Counted from the first letter of the stretch, positions 53,123 to 61,968 are shown. The stretch is 64,000 bases of DNA from Pantoea sp. (GCF_028283705.1 NZ_JAPWKD010000031.1:170645-234644), one strand, 5' to 3'. A program made the numbers and translations. The notes: generated from the sequence alone by a model not told the origin.

Positions 53123-54052
53123 TTAATAGCTTAGAAACTCTGTCACCGCCTGGTTGAGCGCAACCGGACATTCTTCCGGTAACCAGTGACCGCCGTCCGG
53201 CAATACCATTCCGGTTACATCGGTTGCAAAGCGCCGCATCATGTCAATTTGATACTGCCCCATTCCACCCTGCCCGCCGCCACCGATGGCGAGCGCGGGG
53301 ATGCTTATCTTGCTCTTTGACAGTTCTTTATTATCAGCCACCCCCTGATTAAGGACGCGGTAGTATTCGAACGCGGCATTCAGCGAATGCGGTTTGGCAT
53401 AAGACTTCGCATACAGATCAAACAGCTCTGGCGTAAAGGCATCTTTGTTGCTCGCATGCTCTTTGATGAAATGCTCAAAGAACTCGCGCTCATTTCCACT
53501 GATCAGAGTCTCGGCAAGTTGCTGACTGGCAGCGAAGAAGCTGAAATGCCAGACCAGCGATTCTCCCTGCGGAGTGAAAGCAGGGAACGAATAGATACTC
53601 TCATCAGGGATCGGGGCTTCCATGTAAACAACCCGACGGATACGGTCCTGATGCTGGATCAGCATCGGATATGTGTTCCAGATTCCGATATCGTGGGCCA
53701 CCAGATCGAACTTTTGCCCCGCACTGAACTGCTCAGCCAGTTTGTATAGCAGGGGCGCGATGTCGGTGGCGCGATATGAATGCGGGACGCCGGACTGTCC
53801 CAGTCCCGGCAGATCGGGGGCCACGACCGTAAACCGTTTTGCCAGCTCAGGCATCAGTTGGTTCCACTCATACCAGCTCTGACCAAAACCATGCACCAGA
53901 TAGACCAGCGGGCCGGACCCACCCTTAACGTAGTGCAATTTAACGCCATTGATCGTCCGGTACCCGCTGGTAAAACCAACGGGTACCGGAAACTCTTCAG
54001 TTGCAGCGGCTTCGCTTGAGACAGGTGCGTTTAACAAAGGAGAAGACTGCAT
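53123..54052 (-). CDS. Alpha/beta-fold hydrolase (epoxide hydrolase/haloalkane dehalogenase-like)
   Basis: An enzyme of about 309 residues. The oxyanion segment is LVHGFGQSWYEW. The nucleophile elbow VAHDIGIWN has Asp in place of Ser, the hallmark of epoxide hydrolases and dehalogenases. The catalytic His is in PDGGHWLPEE near the C-terminus. A short Ala/Ser leader is not a clear signal peptide. The ATG at 54052, 9 bp after AAGGA, is preferred over the TTG two codons upstream. It heads the leftward set hydrolase, dehydrogenase, MarR, and a tandem direct repeat lies in its promoter region. Confidence 0.87.
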   Translation of the reverse strand: MQSSPLLNAPVSSEAAATEEFPVPVGFTSGYRTINGVKLHYVKGGSGPLVYLVHGFGQSWYEWNQLMPELAKRFTVVAPDLPGLGQSGVPHSYRATDIAPLLYKLAEQFSAGQKFDLVAHDIGIWNTYPMLIQHQDRIRRVVYMEAPIPDESIYSFPAFTPQGESLVWHFSFFAASQQLAETLISGNEREFFEHFIKEHASNKDAFTPELFDLYAKSYAKPHSLNAAFEYYRVLNQGVADNKELSKSKISIPALAIGGGGQGGMGQYQIDMMRRFATDVTGMVLPDGGHWLPEECPVALNQAVTEFLSY

Positions 54053-54110
54053 CGACAAACATCCTTAAAAGGTAAATTGGACAGAAATAGGGGTGCGAAC
54101 AGACCTGATA

Positions 54111-54136
54111 ACATATGTATCGATTGGTATATTAAT
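54111..54136. promoter_or_regulatory. Direct repeat copy 1 (ACATATGTATCG ... TTAAT)
   Basis: A 26-bp element, ACATATGTATCGATTGG followed by TATATTAAT. The copy at 54160-54185 differs at three positions. The pair lies just upstream of the alpha/beta hydrolase gene and is 49 bp apart start to start, close to whole helical turns. It is a probable operator pair for the MarR or a TetR-like regulator. Confidence 0.6.
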
Positions 54137-54159
54137 AACGCCAAAGCAACCCCGTCAAC

Positions 54160-54185
54160 ACATATGTATCGTTTAGTATGTTAAT
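54160..54185. promoter_or_regulatory. Direct repeat copy 2 (ACATATGTATCG ... TTAAT)
   Basis: ACATATGTATCGTTTAG followed by TATGTTAAT, the second copy of the element at 54111. Both contain the self-complementary ACATATGT, so each repeat also carries a short dyad. Confidence 0.6.
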
Positions 54186-54268
54186 GAGAAGGATTGAGGC
54201 CGGGGGGATTTGTGGTCTTAACCCGAAAATGCGCTTAGCACGTCCCGGGTTAGTGAACAGAAGTGGGG

Positions 54269-54580
54269 TTAAACAGAACCTTCTTTTTCGATCACCAGGA
54301 CGCGGGCGGCTCCTTGTGGATGGGCTACATGCTCCGTCCCCTCACTGGCATAGAAAATATCACCGGTATGCAGCGTCTTACTTTTAACCTCGCCATTTTC
54401 TTTGTAGAGCATCTCGACGCAACCATCCATAACAGCAAAAACTTCCTGTCCATCGTTGATGTGCCACTTGTACGGTTGATCGGTCCAGTGAAGCTTTACG
54501 CTGGTGTTATCAAAACTGGCAACAGGTAACGATTCCCAGGCCTGAGAGCCAGTAAATTCTTTGCTGCAATAAAACTTCAT
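54269..54580 (-). CDS. Small cupin-domain protein
   Basis: A 103-residue single cupin. The first motif reads KWHINDGQEVFAVMDGCVEML (G-x5-H-x-H-like, with His-Glu) and the second LHTGDIFYASEGTEHVAHPQ. Metal ligands are probably His, Glu and the later His. GGGG before AAAA precedes the start. It stands alone, on the same strand as the tartrate MFS gene. It may be a metal-dependent isomerase or a ligand-binding stress protein; no substrate can be given. Confidence 0.82.
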   Translation of the reverse strand: MKFYCSKEFTGSQAWESLPVASFDNTSVKLHWTDQPYKWHINDGQEVFAVMDGCVEMLYKENGEVKSKTLHTGDIFYASEGTEHVAHPQGAARVLVIEKEGSV

Positions 54581-54716
54581 TTTTTCCCCGACATAAAAAT
54601 GGATTAGCTCCGTTCATGCAGAAGTACCAGACGGGATCGACTGATTCAACACCGTCAACCTCTCTTGTCCGGATCTGTCACCGTTACGTCCGCATCACGC
54701 CTCTGCGTCAACGTCC

Positions 54717-54744
54717 AGCCTGCCCCCGTGTCGGGGAGCAGGCT
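54717..54744. repeat. Long hairpin downstream of the tartrate MFS gene
   Basis: AGCCTGC paired with GCAGGCT and, inside, CCCCG paired with CGGGG (12 bp in total with one bulge) around a TGT loop. It starts 9 bp after the MFS stop codon on the minus strand. There is no T run, so termination would need another factor or it may protect the transcript end. Confidence 0.6.
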
Positions 54745-54752
54745 GTGATGGG

Positions 54753-56081
54753 TCATTCCCTGGCGGGAAGAGGCCGGAACGCCTGCCTGATGTCCCAGAC
54801 ACTCTCCTTCTGGCCCACCGCAAGCGCAAACAACACCCCGCCCACGATAGAGAACAGGCCGAGCACGCTCCATGCCAGCGTCATATCGGTACCGCCACCC
54901 AGATGCTTCAGATATCCGGCCACCAGCGGACCGCCAAACTGCCCGATGAAATTGCTGCACGCCCCCACGAATGCCACCGCCGGCACCGCTTTTTTCGTCG
55001 GCAGGATTTCCGTCAGCCGGACATAGACCAGCGGCACCAGCATCTTCATGGTCAGGCCGACAAACATGAACAGGGCAATCTGCACCCAGTAGTAAGCAAG
55101 CGGAACAAAGGCTGCGGCCGACAGAGCCATTCCGCAAAAAACGGTAGGGATGGCCGCATGCAGCCGCCGTTCCTGGTTGTACTTATCGGAACGCCGGGTG
55201 ATATACCAGATACCGATCATGGTCATCAGGAAGGGAATGCCGCTTATCAGGCCAACCATAAATTCACTGAGCGTGCCGTAACCTTTGAGGGCCGTCGGCA
55301 GCCAGAGCGTAAAGCCATACGCCAGCATGCTGTGCAGCGAATAACCGATTAGCATCAGCCAGAGCGCGGGTATTTTCAGGATGGTCCACCATGGGTCAGA
55401 TTTCTCTTTGACATAGCCCGACTGCTCCGCTGCCAGATCTTTCTGTATATGGTCCCGGTCTTCAGCGCTGAGCCAGCTTGCCGCCTGAATGCTTTTGGGC
55501 ACCAGATAAAACCAGATGATGCAGAACAGCCACGCTGGCGCGCCTTCAATGATCATCATCATGCGCCAGTTATGGTGCGCAAGGATCCAGCCAGAGATCG
55601 GACCGGCAAGAAACGCGCCCGCACCGAGGCTGAGATTCCAGATGCCGAAAGCACGTCCGCGCTCCGGCTTCATAAACCACTGAGCCAGAAACATCGCCGT
55701 TGCGGCCTGAATCGGACCTTCCGCCAGCCCGAGAAAGAAGCGGATGGCGACCAGTTCGCTGAAGCTACGCGTCAGGCCGGTCAGCATGGCGCAGGCACCA
55801 AACAGAAACAGGCTGACGCCAATGATTCTTCTGGAACCAAAGCGCAGTGCCAGCCAGCCTGCGGTGAACTGCGTAGCGACATAGCCCCAGGCAAATGCAC
55901 CGCCGAGCCAGCCAGCTGCAACCGGGTCAAGCCCCATTTCGGCGGTAATATGGGGCAGCGCCATGCCGATATTGACCCGGTCGAAAAAAGAGATGGTATA
56001 CATAATAAAGACGGCAGGTAATATTATTGTCCAGCGTTTTGTTCCGATAAGTGCATTACCTTTAAGAGTATTTCCTCTCAT
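54753..56081 (-). CDS. MFS transporter (ACS family), probable D-tartrate importer
   Basis: A 442-residue, 12-helix carrier. The ACS-family signature region ISFFDRVNIGMALPHITAEM (F-x-D-R-x-N-I) and the AEGPIQAATAMFLAQWF loop match the anion:cation symporter family for tartrate, galactonate and 2-keto acids. GERGRAF-like charges are seen in KPERGRAFGIW. GAGGAAA precedes the start. It lies downstream of tarD on the same strand (169-bp gap), so it probably imports D-tartrate. The substrate call comes from context. Confidence 0.85.
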   Translation of the reverse strand: MRGNTLKGNALIGTKRWTIILPAVFIMYTISFFDRVNIGMALPHITAEMGLDPVAAGWLGGAFAWGYVATQFTAGWLALRFGSRRIIGVSLFLFGACAMLTGLTRSFSELVAIRFFLGLAEGPIQAATAMFLAQWFMKPERGRAFGIWNLSLGAGAFLAGPISGWILAHHNWRMMMIIEGAPAWLFCIIWFYLVPKSIQAASWLSAEDRDHIQKDLAAEQSGYVKEKSDPWWTILKIPALWLMLIGYSLHSMLAYGFTLWLPTALKGYGTLSEFMVGLISGIPFLMTMIGIWYITRRSDKYNQERRLHAAIPTVFCGMALSAAAFVPLAYYWVQIALFMFVGLTMKMLVPLVYVRLTEILPTKKAVPAVAFVGACSNFIGQFGGPLVAGYLKHLGGGTDMTLAWSVLGLFSIVGGVLFALAVGQKESVWDIRQAFRPLPARE

Positions 56082-56250
56082 GATAATTTCCTCGTTTGGA
56101 GCAGATGTAGGGGGAAGCTGAATTCAGATCCTTTTAAATATCAGTCATATATTTTTTATTTATTATTTAGAAACCAGGACAACATAATTATTTCCACAAC
56201 GCCCCCCGACAACACAAAGAGGCGAAGCAAGGCGATATAACCGGCAGGAC

Positions 56251-57414
56251 TTATTCCGCCAGCGAACGCATTTCTTTAATAAGGTCAGATTTGCCTTCAA
56301 AACCGATACCCGGCAGCTCTGGCATAATGATGTGGCCATCTTCGACCTTCACCGAATCCGGGAAACCACCATAGGGCTGGAACAGATCCGGATAGCTTTC
56401 GTTACCTCCCAGGCCGAGACCCGCTGCGATGTTGAGGGACATCTGGTGACCACCGTGAGGAATGCAGCGTGACGGTGACCAGCCGAACTGTTCCAGCACA
56501 TCCAGAGTACGTAGGTACTCCACCAGACCGTACGAGAGCGCGCAGTCAAATTGCAGATAGTCACGATCCGGACGCAGGCCACCATAACGCAGCAAATTGC
56601 GTGCATCCTGGTGAGAGAAAAGGTTTTCACCGGTCGCCATCGGACCCGGATAGAATTCTGACAACGCCGCCTGCAGGGAGAAATCCAGCGGATCGCCAAC
56701 CTCTTCGTACCAGAACAGCGGATATTCACGCAGCATTTTGGCGTAAGCAATACCGGTTTCCAGATCGAAACGGCCATTGGCGTCTACCGCGAGGCGCGCT
56801 TCGCTACCAATTTCGTCCAGAACAGCCTCAATACGACGGCGGTCCTCTTCCAGCGACGCACCACCGATTTTCATTTTCACCACGTTATAACCACGGTTCA
56901 GATAACCACGCATTTCCTGACGGAGTGCGCTCAGGTCTTTGCCCGGATAATAGTAACCACCCGCCGCATAGACAAAAACGCGCGGATTAGCCTTTACGCC
57001 CTTCATTTCCGCCAGCAAGTGGAACAGCGGCTTGTCCGCGATTTTCGCGGTGGCATCCCATATAGCCATGTCCAGCGTACCGACTGCCACTGAGCGTTCC
57101 CCGTGGCCGCCGGGCTTTTCATTGCTCATCATCACGTCCCAGATTTTATGCGGATCCAGGTTGTCGCCTTTGGTATTCAGCAGGTTGCCCGGTTCGGCTT
57201 CCAGAATACGATTGCGGAAGCGTTCACGGATTAAACCGCCCTGACCGTAACGGCCATTGGAGTTAAATCCATACCCCACTACACGGCGTCCACCCACCTC
57301 AACATCAGTCACAACGGCAACCAGGCTCGTCGTCATTTTGCTGAAATCGATGTACGCATTACGGATAGGGGAAGCAATGGGTTGGGTAATTTCTACAACA
57401 TCCAGGATACGCAT
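56251..57414 (-). CDS. tarD: D(-)-tartrate dehydratase (enolase superfamily)
   Basis: A 387-residue member of the mandelate racemase subgroup. RNAYIDFSKMTTSLVAVVTD, GYGFNSNGRYGQGGLIRERF, the KMK catalytic motif (NVVKMKIGG, about residues 178-186), the metal Asp of VDANGRFD, Glu in WYEEVGDPL and TGENLF, and CIPHGGHQMSLNIAAGLGLG (catalytic His) agree closely with my memory of the Bradyrhizobium TarD of known structure and function. It dehydrates D-tartrate to oxaloacetate. AGGAGAG precedes the start. A divergent LysR gene and a dyad at 57479 suggest substrate induction. Confidence 0.92.
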   Translation of the reverse strand: MRILDVVEITQPIASPIRNAYIDFSKMTTSLVAVVTDVEVGGRRVVGYGFNSNGRYGQGGLIRERFRNRILEAEPGNLLNTKGDNLDPHKIWDVMMSNEKPGGHGERSVAVGTLDMAIWDATAKIADKPLFHLLAEMKGVKANPRVFVYAAGGYYYPGKDLSALRQEMRGYLNRGYNVVKMKIGGASLEEDRRRIEAVLDEIGSEARLAVDANGRFDLETGIAYAKMLREYPLFWYEEVGDPLDFSLQAALSEFYPGPMATGENLFSHQDARNLLRYGGLRPDRDYLQFDCALSYGLVEYLRTLDVLEQFGWSPSRCIPHGGHQMSLNIAAGLGLGGNESYPDLFQPYGGFPDSVKVEDGHIIMPELPGIGFEGKSDLIKEMRSLAE

Positions 57415-57478
57415 GTTCTCTCCTGCGGTTCTCAGTTAATGGCCATCAAACTTAAGTGCCTGTGAAAGGGGTTATGTC

Positions 57479-57499
57479 ATGCCAGATAATTATCGGCAT
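57479..57499. promoter_or_regulatory. Dyad in the tarD/LysR divergent region
   Basis: ATGCC-A-GATAATTATC-GGCAT: outer arms ATGCC/GGCAT around the perfect 10-bp palindrome GATAATTATC. It lies 65 bp upstream of tarD and 77-98 bp upstream of the LysR start, where a LysR-type regulator would bind. Confidence 0.6.
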
Positions 57500-57575
57500 A
57501 ATGCACCAACGTAGTATTCGAGGACGTCGGAGTCCTGTCTGATGCAATCCTAAGCAGTCAGGGAATTCTGTTCTA

Positions 57576-58523
57576 ATGCCAAAGAGGCAGGCTGTAATGC
57601 AAAATCGGCATCATCTGGAGTTAACATGGCTTGAGGACTGCGTTGCACTGGCGCAGTCACTGAATTTCTCCCGGGCAGCAGCTTCACGATATGTGACGCA
57701 GCCTGCATTCAGCCGCAGGATTGTTTCGCTTGAAGAGTGGCTGGGGACGCCGCTTTTTGAGCGGAACCGTCGCGGCGTCAGCCTGACGCGTGCGGGAGAA
57801 GTTTTCGTCACGCAGATCCCGGAACTTATCCGCGCGCTCTACACCCTGAGAAGCGAAGCCATCGAAGCGGCAGGAGAAACCCGACCAGACGTTATTTTTT
57901 CCGCTACGCATTCCCTGTCGTTTTCTTTTTTCCCGGCGCTGATGCGTAACAACGAAAAAATTGCTCGTTTTGGATCCTTCCGCCTGTTATCTGACACGCT
58001 GAGTGCCTGTGAACGGATGATTGCAAAAGGTGACGCTCAGTTTCTGCTTTGCTACCACCACCCTCACATGCACATTAACCTCGATGACGCGAAATACCTC
58101 AGCGTCCGGCTCGGACGTGAAACATTATTGCCTTACGCAAAATGCGATCCGGCAACCCGACAGCCGCTCTGGCATGCCTCCGGCGGGAAAAAATTCCCTT
58201 TCCTCTCCTATTCTGCGGAATCTGGCCTGGGCAGAATCCTTGCGAATATCTCACAGGTAAACCGAGCCAGGCGCGGGATGGATATCGCCTTCACCGCCGA
58301 TCTGGCGGCCACATTGCTGGCAATGGTCAGAGCCGGGGACGGTATCGCATGGCTGCCGGAAACACTCGCTGGTCCGGATGTCGAAGCCGGGACGATTGCC
58401 GCTGCTGCGGGCAAAGAAAGCGCACTGTGGGTGCCAATAGATATCAGGCTTTTTCGGCCAGCAGCGAGAATGTCCAGGGCTGTTGAGGAGCTGTGGGAAA
58501 TTTTTGTAGATGGTCAGGTCTAG
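57576..58523 (+). CDS. LysR-family regulator of the D-tartrate genes
   Basis: A regulator of 308-315 residues. The HTH is WLEDCVALAQSLNFSRAAAS, then RYVTQPAFSRRIVSLEEWLGTPLF. The effector domain runs from about residue 100 and ends near VEELWEIF. Two starts are possible: the ATG at 57576 with no clear ribosome site, and an in-frame ATG at 57597 with GAGG 11 bp before it. It is divergent from tarD, the usual layout for a LysR activator that senses its pathway substrate, here probably D-tartrate. Confidence 0.88.
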   Translation: MPKRQAVMQNRHHLELTWLEDCVALAQSLNFSRAAASRYVTQPAFSRRIVSLEEWLGTPLFERNRRGVSLTRAGEVFVTQIPELIRALYTLRSEAIEAAGETRPDVIFSATHSLSFSFFPALMRNNEKIARFGSFRLLSDTLSACERMIAKGDAQFLLCYHHPHMHINLDDAKYLSVRLGRETLLPYAKCDPATRQPLWHASGGKKFPFLSYSAESGLGRILANISQVNRARRGMDIAFTADLAATLLAMVRAGDGIAWLPETLAGPDVEAGTIAAAAGKESALWVPIDIRLFRPAARMSRAVEELWEIFVDGQV

Positions 58524-58633
58524 CCTGAGCGAGGGTGTGCCGGGGCATGTTCCTTTAATGCACACCGCCCCTATAGGCATGCCCTATCAGCGTTATAGTT
58601 AGCACGATCACAATACCAGAATTTATTGTTAAT

Positions 58634-58659
58634 ATGATAATGGTTGCTATGGTTATCAT
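58634..58659. promoter_or_regulatory. Inverted repeat ATGATAA-N12-TTATCAT (Fur-box-like)
   Basis: Seven-base perfect arms upstream of the DUF1471 gene. The right half, TTATCATTATT, resembles half of the Fur box, but the spacing is wider than the 19-bp consensus. It could be a Fur or other stress-regulator operator. Confidence 0.35.
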
Positions 58660-58713
58660 TATTTCCATCGAAAGCAATCATGCTTTCAACCATACAAACT
58701 AAGGAATAAGACC

Positions 58714-58929
58714 ATGAAAACTATCAAAGCAATGACCATCGCCGCCGCAGCCGCTCTTTCTCTGATGTCAGCAGCAAGCTTCGCGCAGAGCATCTCTGTT
58801 ACCGCCGATACTCTGGACGGTGCCGAAGCTCAGGTTGCCGCTCAGGCCGCACAGCATGGCGATCAGTATAAAATTACCGAAGCCAACACCAATAACCGTG
58901 TGCATATGACCGCAGAACTGTACAAATAA
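58714..58929 (+). CDS. DUF1471 (YdgH/BhsA/McbA-like) periplasmic protein
   Basis: A 71-residue exported protein. The signal peptide MKTIKAMTIAAAAALSLMSA is cleaved after SFA. The mature part AQSISVTADTLDGAEAQVAAQ continues to YKITEANTNNRVHMTAELYK. This short beta-alpha-beta module matches the DUF1471 family, whose members affect stress tolerance and biofilm and respond to peroxide, copper or acid. AAGGA precedes the start, and a terminator follows at 58960. Confidence 0.88.
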   Translation: MKTIKAMTIAAAAALSLMSAASFAQSISVTADTLDGAEAQVAAQAAQHGDQYKITEANTNNRVHMTAELYK

Positions 58930-58959
58930 CAGATGGTCGCAAAAGGAAGTGCCGGAAGA

Positions 58960-58984
58960 GGTCGCCCCACGGGGCGGCCTTTTT
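58960..58984 (+). terminator. Rho-independent terminator after the DUF1471 gene
   Basis: GGTCGCCCC paired with GGGGCGGCC (one G-T pair) around a two-base spacer, followed by T5. It lies 30 bp after the stop codon. Confidence 0.85.
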
Positions 58985-59010
58985 CGCATCTGAAGCCGTT
59001 TTAACGCTGT

Positions 59011-60102
59011 TCACACGCCAAAAATAACGTCTGCTTCAGGGAAATGTGTCTCTTCAACTTTCAGGCGAAAACGCCGCGCAAACTCCGGGTCATTGGCGCA
59101 GCGTTGTTTGAGCTGCATCATCCGCAGGTTCCGCTGGGCCATTTCATCCTGATACACCCTTTCGATCTGCCCCTGTATTTCCAGATCCTCGTTGGGGGAG
59201 GGTTTGGTGATTGCTTTCCACCGGTAAATCTCTGCACGCGACGCTTTTACCGGACCATCGTTTTGCGCTTCAAGTTTCGCCATAAGATTTTCGTAATTCT
59301 TACGGGCTAACGGCGGCATGGCATCACGACGGATGTCACGCTCCGTTTCCGATACCAATGCTTCGAGTAACATCTGCTCAGTGCTGATGGCAGACTTAAA
59401 GCCAGCCAGTGCCTTCTGCTTCGTACTGGCAACGTCAACGAAACGGTCCAGCGCGTTCACCCCGTCAGCAATTGCACTGAGGTGTTGGGAGAGGCTTTTG
59501 CGGGGTGCTGCTGACTGCGGTCTGGCTGGTCGGGTATAGTGTGGCGTCTCCACCATGACAGCCTTGACCTGGCTGATGGCCTGGTCGGGAGTGTTGAAAA
59601 CCACTTTTGCCGGAATGCGCAACACCCTGTAGCCCTCGCCAACGGAAAATGCATCCCGGATGCGGTCACGCTCCTTCTGTTCCGGGGACGAGTGCCATGC
59701 AGCACCATCAATCTCAATCACCTGACGACCATTCGCCACAAAATCAAAGCGGTAGTTCCCTACGCTTACCTGCATTTCCAGCGTTAGTGCGGGGGAGATT
59801 AATTTTCCGTTATCCGGTGTGAGATTGAACGCGGTGACCATCGCACGAAGGAACTGCTCTTCAGCGGGTGACTCACAGCCTGCGCAGAATTTACTGAGCC
59901 AGTCCTCATCGCCCGCTTTCACATCACGCCAGGTCGGCGCAGGGGGAACGCTAATGATCGAGGGAGCCTGCAGATCTTGATAGATAGTCCATATCAGCCA
60001 GGCAATGACCAGCAGTATAAATGGAAAGAAGAAGCAGACGGGCAACAGCACCGCAATAATCCCGATGCGACGCCAGATGGTCTTATTTTTATTATCCTGC
60101 AC
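59011..60102 (-). CDS. Membrane-anchored DUF2726/DUF559-type (VSR-like) endonuclease-domain protein
   Basis: A protein of about 363 residues. A hydrophobic hairpin (IGIIAVLLPVCFFFPFILLV onwards) near the N-terminus anchors it. A nuclease-like domain at about residues 85-185 follows: EEQFLRAM, NYRFDFVANGRQVIEIDGAAWHSS and RVLRIPAKVVF. The F-D-F ... E-I-D-G-x-x-W-H pattern fits the PD-(D/E)XK/VSR core. A helical, charged C-terminus completes it. The GTG at 60102 after AGGGG gives the shortest sensible start; a longer frame continues upstream to 60222 without a ribosome site. A role in phage defence or DNA uptake is possible but unproven. Confidence 0.65.
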   Translation of the reverse strand: MQDNKNKTIWRRIGIIAVLLPVCFFFPFILLVIAWLIWTIYQDLQAPSIISVPPAPTWRDVKAGDEDWLSKFCAGCESPAEEQFLRAMVTAFNLTPDNGKLISPALTLEMQVSVGNYRFDFVANGRQVIEIDGAAWHSSPEQKERDRIRDAFSVGEGYRVLRIPAKVVFNTPDQAISQVKAVMVETPHYTRPARPQSAAPRKSLSQHLSAIADGVNALDRFVDVASTKQKALAGFKSAISTEQMLLEALVSETERDIRRDAMPPLARKNYENLMAKLEAQNDGPVKASRAEIYRWKAITKPSPNEDLEIQGQIERVYQDEMAQRNLRMMQLKQRCANDPEFARRFRLKVEETHFPEADVIFGV

Positions 60103-60273
60103 AACTACACCCCTGTTGTCGTAAATACATTTATCGTTGCTGATTTTTATGCCTCTGCAATGGGCATTTTGACACTTCAATAATATTCCCGCTGGCATTA
60201 TCACAGACAACCGTTTGAACATGGAGAGTTTTATGGCTCAATAACATCCTCCACCCTGCTTACGAGGTTACAT

Positions 60274-60672
60274 GTGCTTACCGGACTGAATCACATAACT
60301 ATCGCCGTGAGTGATGTTGCAAGAAGCTTTAATTTTTACGTCAACACCCTCGGGTTTACGCCGAAGGCGAAATGGGCCAGAGGGGCCTATCTTTCTCTGG
60401 GGGATCTGTGGCTGTGCCTTTCTGCTGATACCGTCGCGCTCAGAGAGGATTACACTCACTACGCATTCAGTATCCGGAGTGGAGATTTCGATGAGTTTGC
60501 GCAGCATCTGAAATCATCGGGTGTCAGGGAGTGGAAAACAAATAAAAGCGAAGGGAAATCGATCTATTTTTTAGATCCGGATGGACACAAGCTGGAAGTT
60601 CATGACGGGGATTTGGATAGCCGACTCAGCGCCTGCACGGCTCATCCGTATGAGGGAATGGAATTTTTCTAG
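60274..60672 (+). CDS. fosA: FosA-family glutathione transferase (fosfomycin resistance type)
   Basis: A 132-residue VOC-fold metalloenzyme. Metal ligands are present: His7 in LNHITIAV, His in DYTHYAFS (about residue 67) and Glu in DGHKLEVH (about residue 111). The catalytic Thr after His7 (HIT), SGDLW-like segment LSLGDLWLCLS and the NKSEGKSIYFLDPDGHK block match chromosomal FosA proteins of Enterobacterales. It conjugates glutathione to fosfomycin in a Mn/K-dependent reaction. The start is GTG with GAGG 6 bp upstream. It is a single-gene unit in an accessory stretch. Confidence 0.9.
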   Translation: MLTGLNHITIAVSDVARSFNFYVNTLGFTPKAKWARGAYLSLGDLWLCLSADTVALREDYTHYAFSIRSGDFDEFAQHLKSSGVREWKTNKSEGKSIYFLDPDGHKLEVHDGDLDSRLSACTAHPYEGMEFF

Positions 60673-60723
60673 TCTGACGGGGCTAGGCGTAACAACAAAA
60701 ACATAATGGCTAACAGGGGAAGA

Positions 60724-61626
60724 TCAGTGGTCAAGCTGTGACAGCTGTTCTTCGGTCAGACCGGTCATTCTCATGACGGTGCTGCGGTCCATACCGTTCA
60801 GCAATAAATTACGGGCAACTTCAAGTTTACCTTTCTCGATGCCCTTCTGTTCGAGCTGTTCCGCGATAGTCATCAGTTCGTCCTCATGTTTAGGCACTCG
60901 CCGTGCCAATTTACGTACAAAGGCTTCTGCGTTTGAAGTTTCGCCTGCCTGCGCAATGTAGTTTATCACCGAAACAAACTGCTGTCCTGTCATGGGTTCC
61001 GTCTGCAAAAGCGTAGCCAGATTATCCAGCAGCTCGGCCAGATCGCGCCGGTGAATGTGTTTCTGTATCAAAGTCAGGGCCGCCATACTGCGGTGTCCCA
61101 TGATTTCAGCATCAGGAATGACGGTGACATCAACCAGCGGGAAACCCTTGTTGTAGAGGTTCTGTGCAAGCACCGGGTCACTAAATTCATCCAGCCAGCG
61201 GGTTGAATACGGATAAGGGCTGCGCTTACCGGTGTAAAACAATACCGGTATCACCAGCGGAAGCTTTTTATGCCCGGCGTCCAGGTGGCGTTGCATGGCT
61301 GCCACAGCATAGAGAAGAAGCCTGAAGGCCATATGTTTGTCCGGGGAAGACTGATGCTCGATAAGCACATGCACATAACCATCATTACCGGTTGTGGTCT
61401 TCAGGCTGTAAACGACGTCACTAAAGCAGGGACGCAGGTTTTCCTCAACAAAACTTCCTGACTCCAGTTTAAGGGTTTTGAAGTCGCAAACCGCCTGCAG
61501 CCCGGCCGGAAGGTGAAGTTGCATAAAATCCCGGGCGGTCTCGGGATGCGTCAGAAACTGCTTAAATACAAGGTCATGCGGGGTTGGGGTGGCTTTTTTC
61601 CCTCTCCTGGCTTTCCTGTACGACAT
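60724..61626 (-). CDS. Rpn-family recombination-promoting nuclease / putative transposase
   Basis: A 300-residue PD-(D/E)XK nuclease of the RpnA-E (YhgA-like) type. HDLVFKQFLTHPETARDFMQ, SGSFVEENLRPCFSDVVYSL (catalytic Asp) and YVHVLIEHQSSPDKHMAFRL (E-x-Q) are the family core. C-terminal MTIAEQLEQKGIEKGKLEVARNLL repeats follow. The ATG at 61626 follows AAGGAGAAGG and is chosen over a frame start 30 bp upstream. E. coli relatives promote RecA-independent recombination and help in phage defence. It often moves between genomes. Confidence 0.9.
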   Translation of the reverse strand: MSYRKARRGKKATPTPHDLVFKQFLTHPETARDFMQLHLPAGLQAVCDFKTLKLESGSFVEENLRPCFSDVVYSLKTTTGNDGYVHVLIEHQSSPDKHMAFRLLLYAVAAMQRHLDAGHKKLPLVIPVLFYTGKRSPYPYSTRWLDEFSDPVLAQNLYNKGFPLVDVTVIPDAEIMGHRSMAALTLIQKHIHRRDLAELLDNLATLLQTEPMTGQQFVSVINYIAQAGETSNAEAFVRKLARRVPKHEDELMTIAEQLEQKGIEKGKLEVARNLLLNGMDRSTVMRMTGLTEEQLSQLDH

Positions 61627-61968
61627 GTCCTTCTCCTTGATTGGGATGCTGCTCACCTGCTATTAACAAAACTCTGCTATACATCTGATCTGATGGGAGT
61701 TTCAATAAATGACATTGAATCGCAGAATTTTGATAGATTACTGGCTATCCATACAGCAGTCTGTGCGCAATCTCGGTACTTCGGCCCCGAGATCCGATAT
61801 CAATACCCTCATCTATTGCCCACCTCAGCGTTTCGTTTGCCTTATAAAGTCGGTTTTCTGGTCAGGTAGATAACGAACATCGGACAAAAAACCAGCACTA
61901 ACCGGCACACCCTGGTGCGTTGATATGCCATGTTGACTGGATACTGATGAGACAGAGAGGACGACGTA
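61627..61968. other. Intergenic region, no gene seen
   Basis: 342 bp between the Rpn and MBL genes. Frames here lack ribosome sites and read through the Rpn promoter. No repeat or hairpin of note. Confidence 0.4.

Noticed and set aside
61513..61869. 118-codon plus-strand frame
   Set aside because: Begins inside the Rpn gene on the opposite strand, with no ribosome site or family pattern.
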